A stretch of DNA of 64,000 nucleotides. Source: Sphingobacterium sp. ML3W. Lineage in GTDB: Bacteria > Bacteroidota > Bacteroidia > Sphingobacteriales > Sphingobacteriaceae. The notes beneath the pieces were generated by a model. The model searched no databases. It saw nothing but the letters and a program-made list of their open reading frames with translations, and had not been told where the DNA came from. The stretch lies in contig NZ_CP009278.1 of NCBI RefSeq assembly GCF_000747525.1, positions 3,162,001-3,226,000 on the forward strand, given 5' to 3'. The translations under genes and the position numbers were made by a program. Shown here piece after piece: positions 51,315-60,042 of the stretch. How positions within the stretch are numbered: position 1 is the stretch's first letter; the number at the start of each line of letters is the position of its first letter.

Positions 51315-54077
51315 TTACTTAGTCGGAATAGGTGCAAATTTTGTCAAGTTGATTCCCTCAACAGCAGCTTTGTATTCATCCATATTTGGAATTCGACCTA
51401 AGATAGCAGAAAGCACAACCACTGGAGTAGAAGCCAATAAAGACTCCCCTTTTTTACCATCTCTGTCTTCCACAACACGTCCTTGGAAAAGACGAGTAGA
51501 AGTAGCCATTACTGTATCACCCTTTGCTGCCTTTTCTTGGTTACCCATGCAAAGATTACAACCAGGACGCTCTAAATACATGATGTTCTCATACTCCGTA
51601 CGAGCATTACTTTTTGGTAAAATATCACTAAATTCAAAACCAGAGTATTTCTGTAGGTATTCCCAATCTCCTTCTGCTTTCAACTCATCAATGATATTGT
51701 AAGTAGGAGAAGCAACAACTAATGGTGCCTTAAATTTAACTTCACCGTGTTGTTTCTCTACGTTCTTAAGCATTTGAGAAACGATTTTTAAATCGTCTTT
51801 ATGTACCATACAAGAACCGACGAAACCTAGATCTACTTTTTTAGCACCTCCATAGTAAGACAATTCTCTGATGGCATCATGGGTATAACGTTTAGAAACG
51901 TCAACGTTGTTAACATCAGGATCGGCAATCATTGGCTCATCAATAATATCAAGATCAATAACTACTTCAGCATAATATTTAGCATTTGTATCTGGCGTTA
52001 GAGCTGGTTTTTCACCTGTTCTTATTTCTTCAATACGTTTATTTGCTTTATCGATTAAACCTTGTAATACTTGCCCCTTGTTTTCCATACCCTTATCAAT
52101 CATGATTTGGATACGGTTCTTCGCAATTTCTAACGATTGAATTAATGTCTCATCTTGAGAAATACAGATAGAAGCTTTGGCTTTCATCTCAGCAGTCCAA
52201 TCCGTAAATGTAAAGGCTTGATCAGCTAAAAGTGTACCGATATGTACCTCAATGATTCGACCTTGGAAGACATTCTCTCCCCCAAATTGTTGTAACATTT
52301 GAGATTGTGTCGCATGAACCACATCACGGAAATCCATGTGTTGTTTCATAGTACCTTTAAAGGTTACTTTTACTGATTCTGGAATTGGCATAGACGCCTC
52401 ACCAGTAGCTAATGCTAAGGCAACAGTTCCTGAGTCAGCTCCAAAAGCAACACCTTTAGACATACGTGTATGTGAATCGCCACCAATAATGATTGCCCAT
52501 TCATCAATAGTAATGTCATTTAATACCTTGTGAATAACATCCGTCATCGCGTGATATTCGCCCTTAGGGTCACGAGCTGTAATTAATCCGAAGTCATTCA
52601 TGAACTTCATCAATTTAGGAATATTAGCCTGCGCTTTCTTGTCCCATACAGATGCTGTGTGACAACCCGATTGGTATGCACCATCTACCGTTGGAGAAAT
52701 AACTTTAGCCGCCATTGCCTCTAACTCTTGAGCAGTCATTAAACCGGTCGTATCCTGAGAGCCCACAATGTTCACTTTAACACGAACATCAGACCCAGCA
52801 TGTAATACTTTTCCTGGAGTTGCACCTACCGCATTATTATTGAATATTTTCTCAACAGCTGTTAAACCTTGATTTTCAATAGAGATCTCTTTAGAAGGAG
52901 CAAATACCGTCGGAATTTCAATTCCTAAAACCCCTGCTGCAAAAGTTTGTATCTTCTTCCCAAATACAATAGCATATGATCCACCTGCTTTGATAAACTC
53001 TCTTTTTTGAGGCGTCAATGATTTAGAAATGTCAATCAATTCTTGATCTCCATTATACAATTTCGCTGTTTTCGTATTGATAGTCAAAACAGTACCTGTA
53101 GCAACCGAGTAAACCTCCTCTAAAATAGGCTCATTATCCTCATTACGCACCACTTCACCATTTGCATCTACTTTCTTTCTCCAGTTTTGAAGATCGATAC
53201 CGATACCACCTGTAACATCTACTGTAGTTAAGAAAATCGGAGAAATACCATTAGTACCACCCACGATTGGAGCAATGTTGACAAATGGAATATATGGACT
53301 TGCAGGTTTACCTGTCCATAATGCGACATTGTTCACACCAGACATTCTCGAAGAACCAACACCCATTGTTCCTTTTTCAGCGATCAACATCACACTTGCA
53401 TCAGGATATTGTGCCTGTAAAGCTTTAATTTCTTTTTGGGCTTCAGCTGTAATCATACACTGACCATGCAATTCACGATCAGAACGAGAATGTGCTTGGT
53501 TACCTGGAGATAATAAATCCGTTGAGATATCACCTTCACCAGCGATAAAAGTAACTACTTTTATTTCTTCTGGCACCTCTGGTAATTTAGTAAAGAATTC
53601 TGCTTGAGCGTAACTTTCTAGAATTTCTTTGGCTATTACATGACCACGATTAAACGCATCTTTCAAACGCGCTGTATCTGCCTCGTAAAGGAAAACTTGT
53701 GTTTTAAGAACTTCTGCAGCTTGTTTAGCAATAGCCACATCATGACCCAATGCTAAATCCAGCAGCACCTCAATAGAGGGACCGCCTTTCATATGAGATA
53801 ACAACTCAAATGCGAAAGTTGGCGTAATTTCTGCAACCGCTTCTTCTCCAAGAATAATCTCTTTCAAGAACGTTGCTTTTACACCAGCCGCACTAGTCGT
53901 ACCAGATAAAGTGTTGTAAATAAACAACTGCAGAGACTCAGCTCTATTTTCGTTGTTTAAATCTTTTATTTGAGCTATAACTTCACTTAATAATTCAGCT
54001 CCGTCAATTGGTTTAGGATTTAATCCCTGACCTTCTCGTTCTACAACCTCTTGTACGTAATCGTTGTAAATACTCAT
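51315..54077 (-). CDS. acnB: bifunctional aconitate hydratase 2/2-methylisocitrate dehydratase
   Basis: The 920-residue protein has the AcnB layout: an N-terminal helical HEAT-like domain (about 1-160; HMKGGPSIEVLLDLALGHD), the swivel domain moved to the N-terminal side (about 165-380), then the Fe-S core. Cluster cysteines are in GFVGSCMVHKDD and ERPGCNLCMGNQ. It converts citrate to isocitrate and often 2-methylisocitrate. ATG 54077 (MSIYNDYVQEVVERE) is preferred over the longer frame start at 54134, which adds an unusual hydrophobic leader. Confidence 0.94.
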   Translation of the reverse strand: MSIYNDYVQEVVEREGQGLNPKPIDGAELLSEVIAQIKDLNNENRAESLQLFIYNTLSGTTSAAGVKATFLKEIILGEEAVAEITPTFAFELLSHMKGGPSIEVLLDLALGHDVAIAKQAAEVLKTQVFLYEADTARLKDAFNRGHVIAKEILESYAQAEFFTKLPEVPEEIKVVTFIAGEGDISTDLLSPGNQAHSRSDRELHGQCMITAEAQKEIKALQAQYPDASVMLIAEKGTMGVGSSRMSGVNNVALWTGKPASPYIPFVNIAPIVGGTNGISPIFLTTVDVTGGIGIDLQNWRKKVDANGEVVRNEDNEPILEEVYSVATGTVLTINTKTAKLYNGDQELIDISKSLTPQKREFIKAGGSYAIVFGKKIQTFAAGVLGIEIPTVFAPSKEISIENQGLTAVEKIFNNNAVGATPGKVLHAGSDVRVKVNIVGSQDTTGLMTAQELEAMAAKVISPTVDGAYQSGCHTASVWDKKAQANIPKLMKFMNDFGLITARDPKGEYHAMTDVIHKVLNDITIDEWAIIIGGDSHTRMSKGVAFGADSGTVALALATGEASMPIPESVKVTFKGTMKQHMDFRDVVHATQSQMLQQFGGENVFQGRIIEVHIGTLLADQAFTFTDWTAEMKAKASICISQDETLIQSLEIAKNRIQIMIDKGMENKGQVLQGLIDKANKRIEEIRTGEKPALTPDTNAKYYAEVVIDLDIIDEPMIADPDVNNVDVSKRYTHDAIRELSYYGGAKKVDLGFVGSCMVHKDDLKIVSQMLKNVEKQHGEVKFKAPLVVASPTYNIIDELKAEGDWEYLQKYSGFEFSDILPKSNARTEYENIMYLERPGCNLCMGNQEKAAKGDTVMATSTRLFQGRVVEDRDGKKGESLLASTPVVVLSAILGRIPNMDEYKAAVEGINLTKFAPIPTK

Positions 54078-54535
54078 AGTATATAATTCTTTTTTATATG
54101 TTAAAGGCAGCTCAAAAAACAGCCACTGCTGCATTTTAACACGACCACACGTTTAATAATTAAGCTAAAAAAATATCATTTCATGTATTGCACGCTGATA
54201 CTTAAATTTAGCTCCACATTTTCTTCATTTTGATGACCCTTTTTCGATAAAAATAAGGACCATCTCTTAGCACAAAAATACTAAAAATCAATGGTTAATA
54301 ACAATCAATAAGATGTATTCTCACAATTTGGAAATATTCTAAACAAGAATTACCTCCAAATTACATATGAAAATAAAACACTAAAAAACAATCAATTGCA
54401 ATGCAAAATCTTCACCCATAACATGAGTTAAGAATTGAAAACTTTGACAATTAGATTAAATATCACATGCCAAAAGTGTATAAAAAAGGGGGAATCATGT
54501 CCGATTCCCCCTTTTTTATATTGATTTTATTTTGA
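54078..54535. other. intergenic region with a terminator
   Basis: About 460 AT-rich bases between acnB and rpe, both on the minus strand. It holds the rpe terminator at 54482-54517. I saw no convincing TAnnTTTG box for acnB and no gene in it. Confidence 0.5.
54482..54517 (-). terminator. rho-independent terminator of rpe
   Basis: AAAAAAGGGGGAATC, loop of six, GATTCCCCCTTTTTT: a strong symmetric hairpin with A- and T-runs, directly after rpe. Confidence 0.9.
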
Positions 54536-55216
54536 TTAAATATTTTGCAATTGAATATCAACAGCTTTTAGATCTGCTATTGACTGTGTTGGATTCTCAG
54601 CAGCAAACACAGAACTACCCGCTACCAATACATCTGCTCCAGCTTGTAAAAGTGCTCCAGCGTTACCAACTCCAACTCCTCCATCGATTTCAATCAAAAG
54701 ACCATCGTTTACCCCAGCAGCCATAGCACGCAGTTGTTTCACTTTACTATAGGTGTTTTGGATGAATTTCTGACCACCAAAACCAGGATTTACAGACATT
54801 AAGCATACTAAGTCTAAATCTGCAATCACATCCGACAACAAAGAGACTGGCGTATGTGGATTTAAGGCTACACCTGCTTTACAACCCAACTCCTTAATAG
54901 CAGCTAGCGTGCGGTGCAAATGTGTACATGCTTCATAATGCACGGTAATAACCGCGGCACCAGAATCTTTACATAATTGTAAATAACGATCTGGATCTAC
55001 AATCATTAAATGTACATCTAAAGGCTTTGTTGCATGCTTTGCAATTGCTTGCATAACAGGAAAACCAAAAGAAATATTTGGCACAAATACGCCATCCATG
55101 ATATCGATATGAAACCAATCGGCCTCACTATTGTTTACCATTACAATATCATCGTATAATTTAGCGAAATCCGCTGCCAAAACTGAAGGTGCAATAAGAT
55201 GCTTTTTACTTGACAT
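54536..55216 (-). CDS. rpe: ribulose-phosphate 3-epimerase
   Basis: The 226-residue TIM barrel interconverts ribulose 5-phosphate and xylulose 5-phosphate in the pentose phosphate pathway. Marks are APSVLAADFAKL, WFHIDIMDGVFVPNISFG (metal histidine and catalytic aspartate), DVHLMIVDPDRY, MSVNPGFGGQKF and EIDGGVG with the second catalytic aspartate. ATG 55216 (MSSKKHLIAPS) is chosen; the frame extends to 55312 through a promoter-like region. Confidence 0.95.
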   Translation of the reverse strand: MSSKKHLIAPSVLAADFAKLYDDIVMVNNSEADWFHIDIMDGVFVPNISFGFPVMQAIAKHATKPLDVHLMIVDPDRYLQLCKDSGAAVITVHYEACTHLHRTLAAIKELGCKAGVALNPHTPVSLLSDVIADLDLVCLMSVNPGFGGQKFIQNTYSKVKQLRAMAAGVNDGLLIEIDGGVGVGNAGALLQAGADVLVAGSSVFAAENPTQSIADLKAVDIQLQNI

Positions 55217-55236
55217 GAGTCTTTGATTTGTTTTTA

Positions 55237-55244
55237 CAAAGATA
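55237..55244 (-). promoter_or_regulatory. -7 promoter box of rpe (TATCTTTG)
   Basis: On the minus strand TATCTTTG lies 20 bases before ATG 55216. Confidence 0.55.
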
Positions 55245-55339
55245 ATTAAGTCTAGCGGATGGTTCGAATTTAAATCAAAAAAATTAATTACAACCCTGAT
55301 TACTATTGACAATGGCCTTCATATTAGCACATTTTTAAG

Positions 55340-55347
55340 TACATTTG
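55340..55347 (+). promoter_or_regulatory. -7 promoter box (TACATTTG)
   Basis: TACATTTG lies 39 bases before the GTG start at 55387 of the 7TM-HD gene. Confidence 0.5.
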
Positions 55348-55386
55348 CTTGATTAATTCTTTATTATCCAACAACAATCCAACCCC

Positions 55387-57501
55387 GTGAGTAGATTAAA
55401 AATTAAATATAATCGTGAGTCCGACAACAATATGAACCTTATTCGCAAGGTAAGTTTGATATTGGCAACCATTATTCTTATTTGTATTTTCCTTCCAAAG
55501 CAAGCTCGTTTTCGTTACGAATTTCAGAAGGGAAAAGTCTGGGATCATGAAAACTTAATTTCTCCTTATAATTTTGCCATTCTTAAAACGCAAGAGGAGT
55601 TAAATGAAGATAAAAAAAACATCCTAAAAACCATTCAGCCTATTTATGATGTCAACTCAACAATAAGCAGAGAACAGATAGACCAATTTGAAACCGATCT
55701 AGCGGAAAAATGGCAAACCAATAAACTGGACACCACTCCCCAAAAAATACAAGATTATCGTACCGTAGGCAATGCAATCCTGACCCATCTTTACGATCGT
55801 GGTATCTTATCGTTAAACAATAGGTTCCAAAACCGTAATGACGATAAAAGTCCTGCGGCCAAACAATACAATTTCACCCTGATCCAAGATAAGGTAGCGA
55901 CACAAAAAAACACAGCAGACTGTTACACCATCGAATCGTCATATGAGTATGCAAACTCCGTTCTCAGCAATTCGCCCAAGATTGTATACAAAAAGTGGCT
56001 ACTGGAAACCTTAAAAAACTACATTACACTCAATTACGTCTATAATGACCAGCAGACCGAACGCTTGGAACAAACAGCTTTAGCCAATATTTCCTCTACT
56101 CGAGGTGTCGTGCAAAAAGGCGAACTAATTGCGGAGAAAGATAAAATTATAAGCAATGAAACCAACCAAAAGTTAGAGTCACTCCGTAAGATTTACGAAG
56201 ACGAAGGTAAAATATCAGGCAACCAGACTTATGTAACTCTAGGGCAATTTTTAATCATTTCGCTTGCCCTGTCCATTTTAATGGTTTTCCTTTTTCTCTT
56301 CAGAAAAGACATCTATTACAATAATCGCCTGCTATCTATCATTATGATTGTTATCATAGGTATGTTAGCCGTATTATCATGGGCGATCAAAATTAAGATA
56401 CCCAACCTATACTACATCCCATTCTGTTCCGTCCCCATCATCATCCGCATACTCTTTGATTCTCGCGTGGCCTTGAACATACATTTACTTATGGTCTTAT
56501 TAGCTGCATTGTTTGTCCCCAATTCATATGAATTTGTGTTTTTACAATTCATGGCAGGTATTGTGGCAATCTACAGTATAAAAACGCTGGTTAAAAGAGA
56601 GCAATTTTTCATATCATCCGCTATCATACTGGCGACCTATCTAATTGCCTATTTCGGCCTCTTATTGACGCGAAACGGCTCATTAAGCACCATCAACTTG
56701 ATGGATGTGACACCATTCGTGGTGAGTGTGATGATTACGTTAATGGCCTATCCATTAGTATATGCCTTTGAGAAGCTATTTGGAATCGTATCCGACCTGA
56801 CCCTCATGGAGCTTACCAATAGTAATTCGAAGCTACTTAGAGAACTATCTTTCAAAGCTCCCGGTACATTCCAACACTCCCTTCAAGTAGCCAATCTAGC
56901 AGAAGCAGCTATTTATCGTATTGGGGGCAACCCCCTATTGGTACGTGCAGGAGCGCTGTACCATGATATCGGAAAAATGACAAATCCACAATTCTTCATT
57001 GAAAATCAAAAAACAGAAAAGAACCCGCATGACGAACTATCTCCAGAGCAAAGTGCGCAGATTATTATTTCCCATATCATCAAAGGGGCTGAAATTGCTA
57101 AAAGAAATCAACTTCCCGACGTCATCATCGACTTTATCCGCACACACCATGGTACGACCAAGGTAGATTACTTCTACAACCTATTTATCAAGAATAATCC
57201 AGACAAGCTCGTTGATGAGGCATTATACCAGTATCCAGGTCCTATTCCTTATTCCAAAGAAACGGCAGTACTCATGATGGCTGATTCTGTTGAAGCTGCA
57301 TCTAGAGCATTAAAAGAACACACAGAAGAATCCATCAATACACTAGTCGATAAAATCATCGAACACAAATTAAAATTGAATCAATTTGCAAATAGTAACA
57401 TCACCTTGAAGGAAATTACCGAGTCAGCAAACATTTTTAAGGCGATGTTAAAGAGTATTTACCACGTCAGGGTGGATTATGACCTCAGTAAGAAAAAATA
57501 A
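55387..57501 (+). CDS. 7TM-HD-domain phosphodiesterase (PgpH-like)
   Basis: The 704-residue membrane protein has one N-terminal helix (about 20-36), an extracytoplasmic 7TMR-HDED domain (about 45-270), seven membrane helices (about 285-465) and a cytoplasmic HD domain with TFQHSLQVANLAE and GALYHDIGK, followed by IKGAEIAKRNQLP and RTHHGTTKVDYF. In PgpH of Listeria this domain degrades cyclic di-AMP; that role is a family inference here. The start is GTG 55387; ATG 55432 is an alternative. Confidence 0.9.
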   Translation: MSRLKIKYNRESDNNMNLIRKVSLILATIILICIFLPKQARFRYEFQKGKVWDHENLISPYNFAILKTQEELNEDKKNILKTIQPIYDVNSTISREQIDQFETDLAEKWQTNKLDTTPQKIQDYRTVGNAILTHLYDRGILSLNNRFQNRNDDKSPAAKQYNFTLIQDKVATQKNTADCYTIESSYEYANSVLSNSPKIVYKKWLLETLKNYITLNYVYNDQQTERLEQTALANISSTRGVVQKGELIAEKDKIISNETNQKLESLRKIYEDEGKISGNQTYVTLGQFLIISLALSILMVFLFLFRKDIYYNNRLLSIIMIVIIGMLAVLSWAIKIKIPNLYYIPFCSVPIIIRILFDSRVALNIHLLMVLLAALFVPNSYEFVFLQFMAGIVAIYSIKTLVKREQFFISSAIILATYLIAYFGLLLTRNGSLSTINLMDVTPFVVSVMITLMAYPLVYAFEKLFGIVSDLTLMELTNSNSKLLRELSFKAPGTFQHSLQVANLAEAAIYRIGGNPLLVRAGALYHDIGKMTNPQFFIENQKTEKNPHDELSPEQSAQIIISHIIKGAEIAKRNQLPDVIIDFIRTHHGTTKVDYFYNLFIKNNPDKLVDEALYQYPGPIPYSKETAVLMMADSVEAASRALKEHTEESINTLVDKIIEHKLKLNQFANSNITLKEITESANIFKAMLKSIYHVRVDYDLSKKK

Positions 57502-57577
57502 GTTAAATTTATTGTATCAGCAATAAATTGACATACAATCGCTTACTAAAAACTTATGTTTATTTTGCAAAATAGGC

Positions 57578-57608
57578 TTTGCATAATAAAATAATTGGCT
57601 TATGTTTG
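57578..57608 (+). promoter_or_regulatory. tRNA-Ser promoter, left copy
   Basis: TTTG (57578-57581), 19 bases, TATGTTTG (57601-57608): a complete Bacteroidota promoter 14 bases before the tRNA. Confidence 0.8.
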
Positions 57609-57622
57609 CATAGTCAAAACAA

Positions 57623-57712
57623 GGAAGAATGCCTGAGTGGCCGAAAGGAACAGTTTGCTAAACTGTCGTACTGGAAACGGTACCGAGGGTTCGAATCCCT
57701 CTTCTTCCTCCA
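57623..57712 (+). tRNA. tRNA-Ser(GCU), left copy
   Basis: A 90-base class II tRNA with encoded CCA. The acceptor arm GGAAGAA pairs with TTCTTCC, the anticodon loop is TTGCTAA (anticodon GCT, reads AGC/AGU), there is a long variable arm (GTACTGGAAACGGTAC) and a T arm GAGGGTTCGAATCCCTC. The base before CCA is T, which is unusual for tRNA-Ser (normally G). Confidence 0.95.
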
Positions 57713-57716
57713 AGAC

Positions 57717-57756
57717 ACAACAAAGCCCGACTTTAAAGTCGGGCTTTGTTGTTTAT
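57717..57756 (+). terminator. tRNA-Ser terminator, left copy
   Basis: CAACAAAGCCCGACTTT pairs with AAAGTCGGGCTTTGTTG, followed by TTTAT. Confidence 0.85.
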
Positions 57757-58333
57757 GGATTAAAATTAACGCAATCTCAATCATTCCCACAACCCAACTT
57801 ATTATCATTAATGAATGATTTCCTATCCAAAAAACAAATCAATCCATCTTATCATTCATTTCTTTTATCAAGTATTTATTTTGTCCGGAAAATAAACAAG
57901 ACAGGCATTATAAAAATTTATCTTTCTAATAAATAACCAAAAACAGTAAAATATACCACTTTACAGATCTTTTCTAACACGTCTTTCATTACATCCTTAG
58001 TAATTTTGCATCATCATAATCGATGATAACAAAAAGACGAAGATGAAAATCAAAATAAAAAATACAACAGTCCCGACCTTCTTTCACAAAAACAGAATAG
58101 CTATGCACAGCTAATGCGGCACAATATGTGTGATGCCCTTTCACATCACTACAAACTATTTCATGATTGACCGAAACTGAAACAAGGTTCTGGCTACGAA
58201 ACCATTAAATAGCATGTGAAAACTAAGAAATCAGTTTAAATACACTGATAACGACATTGACTAAAAAACACCATAATACTCCCAACCAATACGATACAAC
58301 ACTTCCCTATCCGGAATAATTAAAAAAAAGAAA
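57757..58333. other. gene-poor start of the tRNA-flanked segment
   Basis: About 577 AT-rich bases. A consensus -7 box TAATTTTG (58001-58008) precedes an orphan 23-codon frame (58043-58114, starting MKIKIKNTTVPTFFHKNRIA) and further short protein-like pieces broken by stops (for example LSHHYKLFHD, KLKQGSGYETIK) to about 58210. This looks like a decayed gene or a leader region; I recognise no family. Confidence 0.4.
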
Positions 58334-58780
58334 ATGATTACATTACATACCTATACAGAACAAAAAATAGCTGATGAACAGCAAAGACAAGAAATCATTG
58401 CGTTTCTTTTCCATCATCTGGAACAATATGGAGATCCAAAATCTGATATAGAAAAAGCCATCAACTATGCTATGGGCGAAGATAATAAGCCGGGTGGAAT
58501 TTTATTGACTGCAATAGATGACAGTACCGGTGCATTGGCAGGGGTTTTGGTCATCAATAAAACAGGAATGCACACCTATATACCGGAAAATATTCTGGTA
58601 TATATTGCCACCGACAAGAATCTCCGCGGAAAAGGGATCGGCAAAAAACTCATGCAACATGCTATTGAAATTTCAAATGGAGATATCGCACTCCATTGTG
58701 AACCGGATAATCCGGCAAAGCATTTGTATGAAAAACTGGGATTTACCAGTAAATATCTTGAAATGCGGTTAAAAAAATAA
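58334..58780 (+). CDS. GNAT-family N-acetyltransferase
   Basis: The 148-residue protein has the acetyl-CoA loop RGKGIGKKLM (about 99-108), beta strands before it (NILVYIATDKNL) and the C-terminal NPAKHLYEKLGF motif typical of GNAT enzymes. It transfers an acetyl group from acetyl-CoA to an amine. Its stop is one base from the start of an amino-acid racemase gene, so an amino acid or D-amino acid substrate is plausible but unproven. Confidence 0.87.
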   Translation: MITLHTYTEQKIADEQQRQEIIAFLFHHLEQYGDPKSDIEKAINYAMGEDNKPGGILLTAIDDSTGALAGVLVINKTGMHTYIPENILVYIATDKNLRGKGIGKKLMQHAIEISNGDIALHCEPDNPAKHLYEKLGFTSKYLEMRLKK

Positions 58781-58781
58781 C

Positions 58782-59897
58782 ATGTCATATATCACCATAA
58801 ATTCTGCTAAACTTCTTCATAATTTCACTTTTCTAGATAAACTTTTCAGCCGTAATCATATTGATTGGGCTATTGTAGGAAAACTATTGTGTGGAAATGA
58901 GAAATTTCTGAATGTTTTATTGGAAATAACAAACAAAGATGTTTGCGATTCGCGATTAAGTAATTTGAAAACGATCAAAAAACTATCGCCTACAACGCAA
59001 ACCATTTACATAAAACCTCCAGCCCAAAGACTTGCAAAAAGTATTGTAGAATTTGCGGATGTAAGTTTTAATACAGAACTTAACACCATCAAAGCCCTTT
59101 CCGAGGAAGCTGTAAAACAGCAAAAAATTCACAAAATCGTTATAATGGTAGAAATGGGTGAACTTCGAGAGGGAATTATGGCTAAAAATCTACCTCAGTT
59201 TTATGGAGATATTTTACAATATCCCAATATTGAAATCGTAGGGATAGGCACCAATCTGAATTGCCTTAACGGAATACTTCCGGATGAGAAAAAACTGTTT
59301 AAGCTCAATCGTTACAAAGAAATCGTTGAAGAAACATATGGAATAAAAATATCTTATATTTCAGCAGGCTCATCGGTTACGATTCCTTTAATTTTCAGGA
59401 ATCAGATTCCTGATGGGATCAATCATTTTAGGGTTGGAGAAACCTTATTTTTCGGAACTGATGTGTATCAGGACTCTCTGATCAGCGGAATGTATCAGGA
59501 TGTCTTCAGACTTACGGTAGAAATTATTGAGATTATAGAAAAACCAATGATTCCAGCTGGCGATGTGGGAACCAACCTCACAGGGGAAACCCCTCAATAT
59601 GACGCGAAAGATCTGGGTAAAAAATCAACGAGAGCAATCGTAGATATTGGATTGCTGGATATTGACCCCAAAAATATAACGCCCTTGCTTCAGGGAATAG
59701 AAATTATCGGTGCCAGTTCAGATATGCTTATTTTAGACTTGGGATCGAACACTTCCAAATTTAAAGTTGGCGACACACTGGATTTCAACATGGATTATAT
59801 GGCCGTATTACGTGCTATGAATTCAGATTATGTTGACAAGAAAGTTGAGAGAACCTTTTCTCCGAGAGAACTGAAAATTTTAGAATTTAAAAATTAA
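58782..59897 (+). CDS. alanine/ornithine racemase-family PLP enzyme
   Basis: The 371-residue protein has an alanine-racemase-like TIM barrel (1-245) and a C-terminal beta domain. The PLP lysine is probably K34 in AIVGKLLCGN; VIMVEMGELREG, GIGTNLNCLNG, YISAGSSVTIP and FRVGETLFFG are the family's barrel signatures. The family includes ornithine racemase (Orr) and YhfX-like proteins; the substrate here is unknown. It forms a pair with the acetyltransferase gene. Confidence 0.82.
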   Translation: MSYITINSAKLLHNFTFLDKLFSRNHIDWAIVGKLLCGNEKFLNVLLEITNKDVCDSRLSNLKTIKKLSPTTQTIYIKPPAQRLAKSIVEFADVSFNTELNTIKALSEEAVKQQKIHKIVIMVEMGELREGIMAKNLPQFYGDILQYPNIEIVGIGTNLNCLNGILPDEKKLFKLNRYKEIVEETYGIKISYISAGSSVTIPLIFRNQIPDGINHFRVGETLFFGTDVYQDSLISGMYQDVFRLTVEIIEIIEKPMIPAGDVGTNLTGETPQYDAKDLGKKSTRAIVDIGLLDIDPKNITPLLQGIEIIGASSDMLILDLGSNTSKFKVGDTLDFNMDYMAVLRAMNSDYVDKKVERTFSPRELKILEFKN

Positions 59898-59923
59898 TTA
59901 TCAACAGTTAAAAACCAAATTAC

Positions 59924-59961
59924 ACAAAGGACTCGCCTTGTCATTAAGATGGGTCCTTTGT
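59924..59961 (+). terminator. weak terminator-like hairpin
   Basis: ACAAAGGAC and GTCCTTTGT enclose a 20-base loop. Only a short AT tail follows, so termination is uncertain. Confidence 0.45.
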
Positions 59962-60042
59962 ATAATATACATAAAAACACGAATCAAAATTGAATAGTCA
60001 AAAAGATTATTTTATATTTAGGACTGTGCATAAAAATCGCCC

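Larger units (their letters stand above)
57573..57756. repeat. left copy of a 180-bp direct repeat around tRNA-Ser
   Basis: The unit holds 50 upstream bases with the promoter, the tRNA and its terminator. It recurs at 61904-62084 with four mismatches in the upstream 50 bases, an identical tRNA and small changes in the terminator loop. About 4.1 kb of other genes lie between the copies. Confidence 0.9.

Noticed and set aside
51349..53463. Several plus-strand open frames inside the acnB gene
   Set aside because: They are antisense shadows of a strongly conserved enzyme, with no start signals or family features of their own.
54078..54134. Longer N-terminus for AcnB
   Set aside because: It adds a hydrophobic leader unknown in aconitases, while MSIYNDYVQEVVERE is the expected start.
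57508..57533. Hairpin AATTTATTG/CAATAAATT after the 7TM-HD gene
   Set aside because: All-AT stem with no T-run, too weak to call a terminator.
57637..57936. Open frame of about 99 codons running through the left tRNA-Ser
   Set aside because: It crosses the tRNA and its terminator hairpin; the repeat at 61910-62107 gives a similar false frame.
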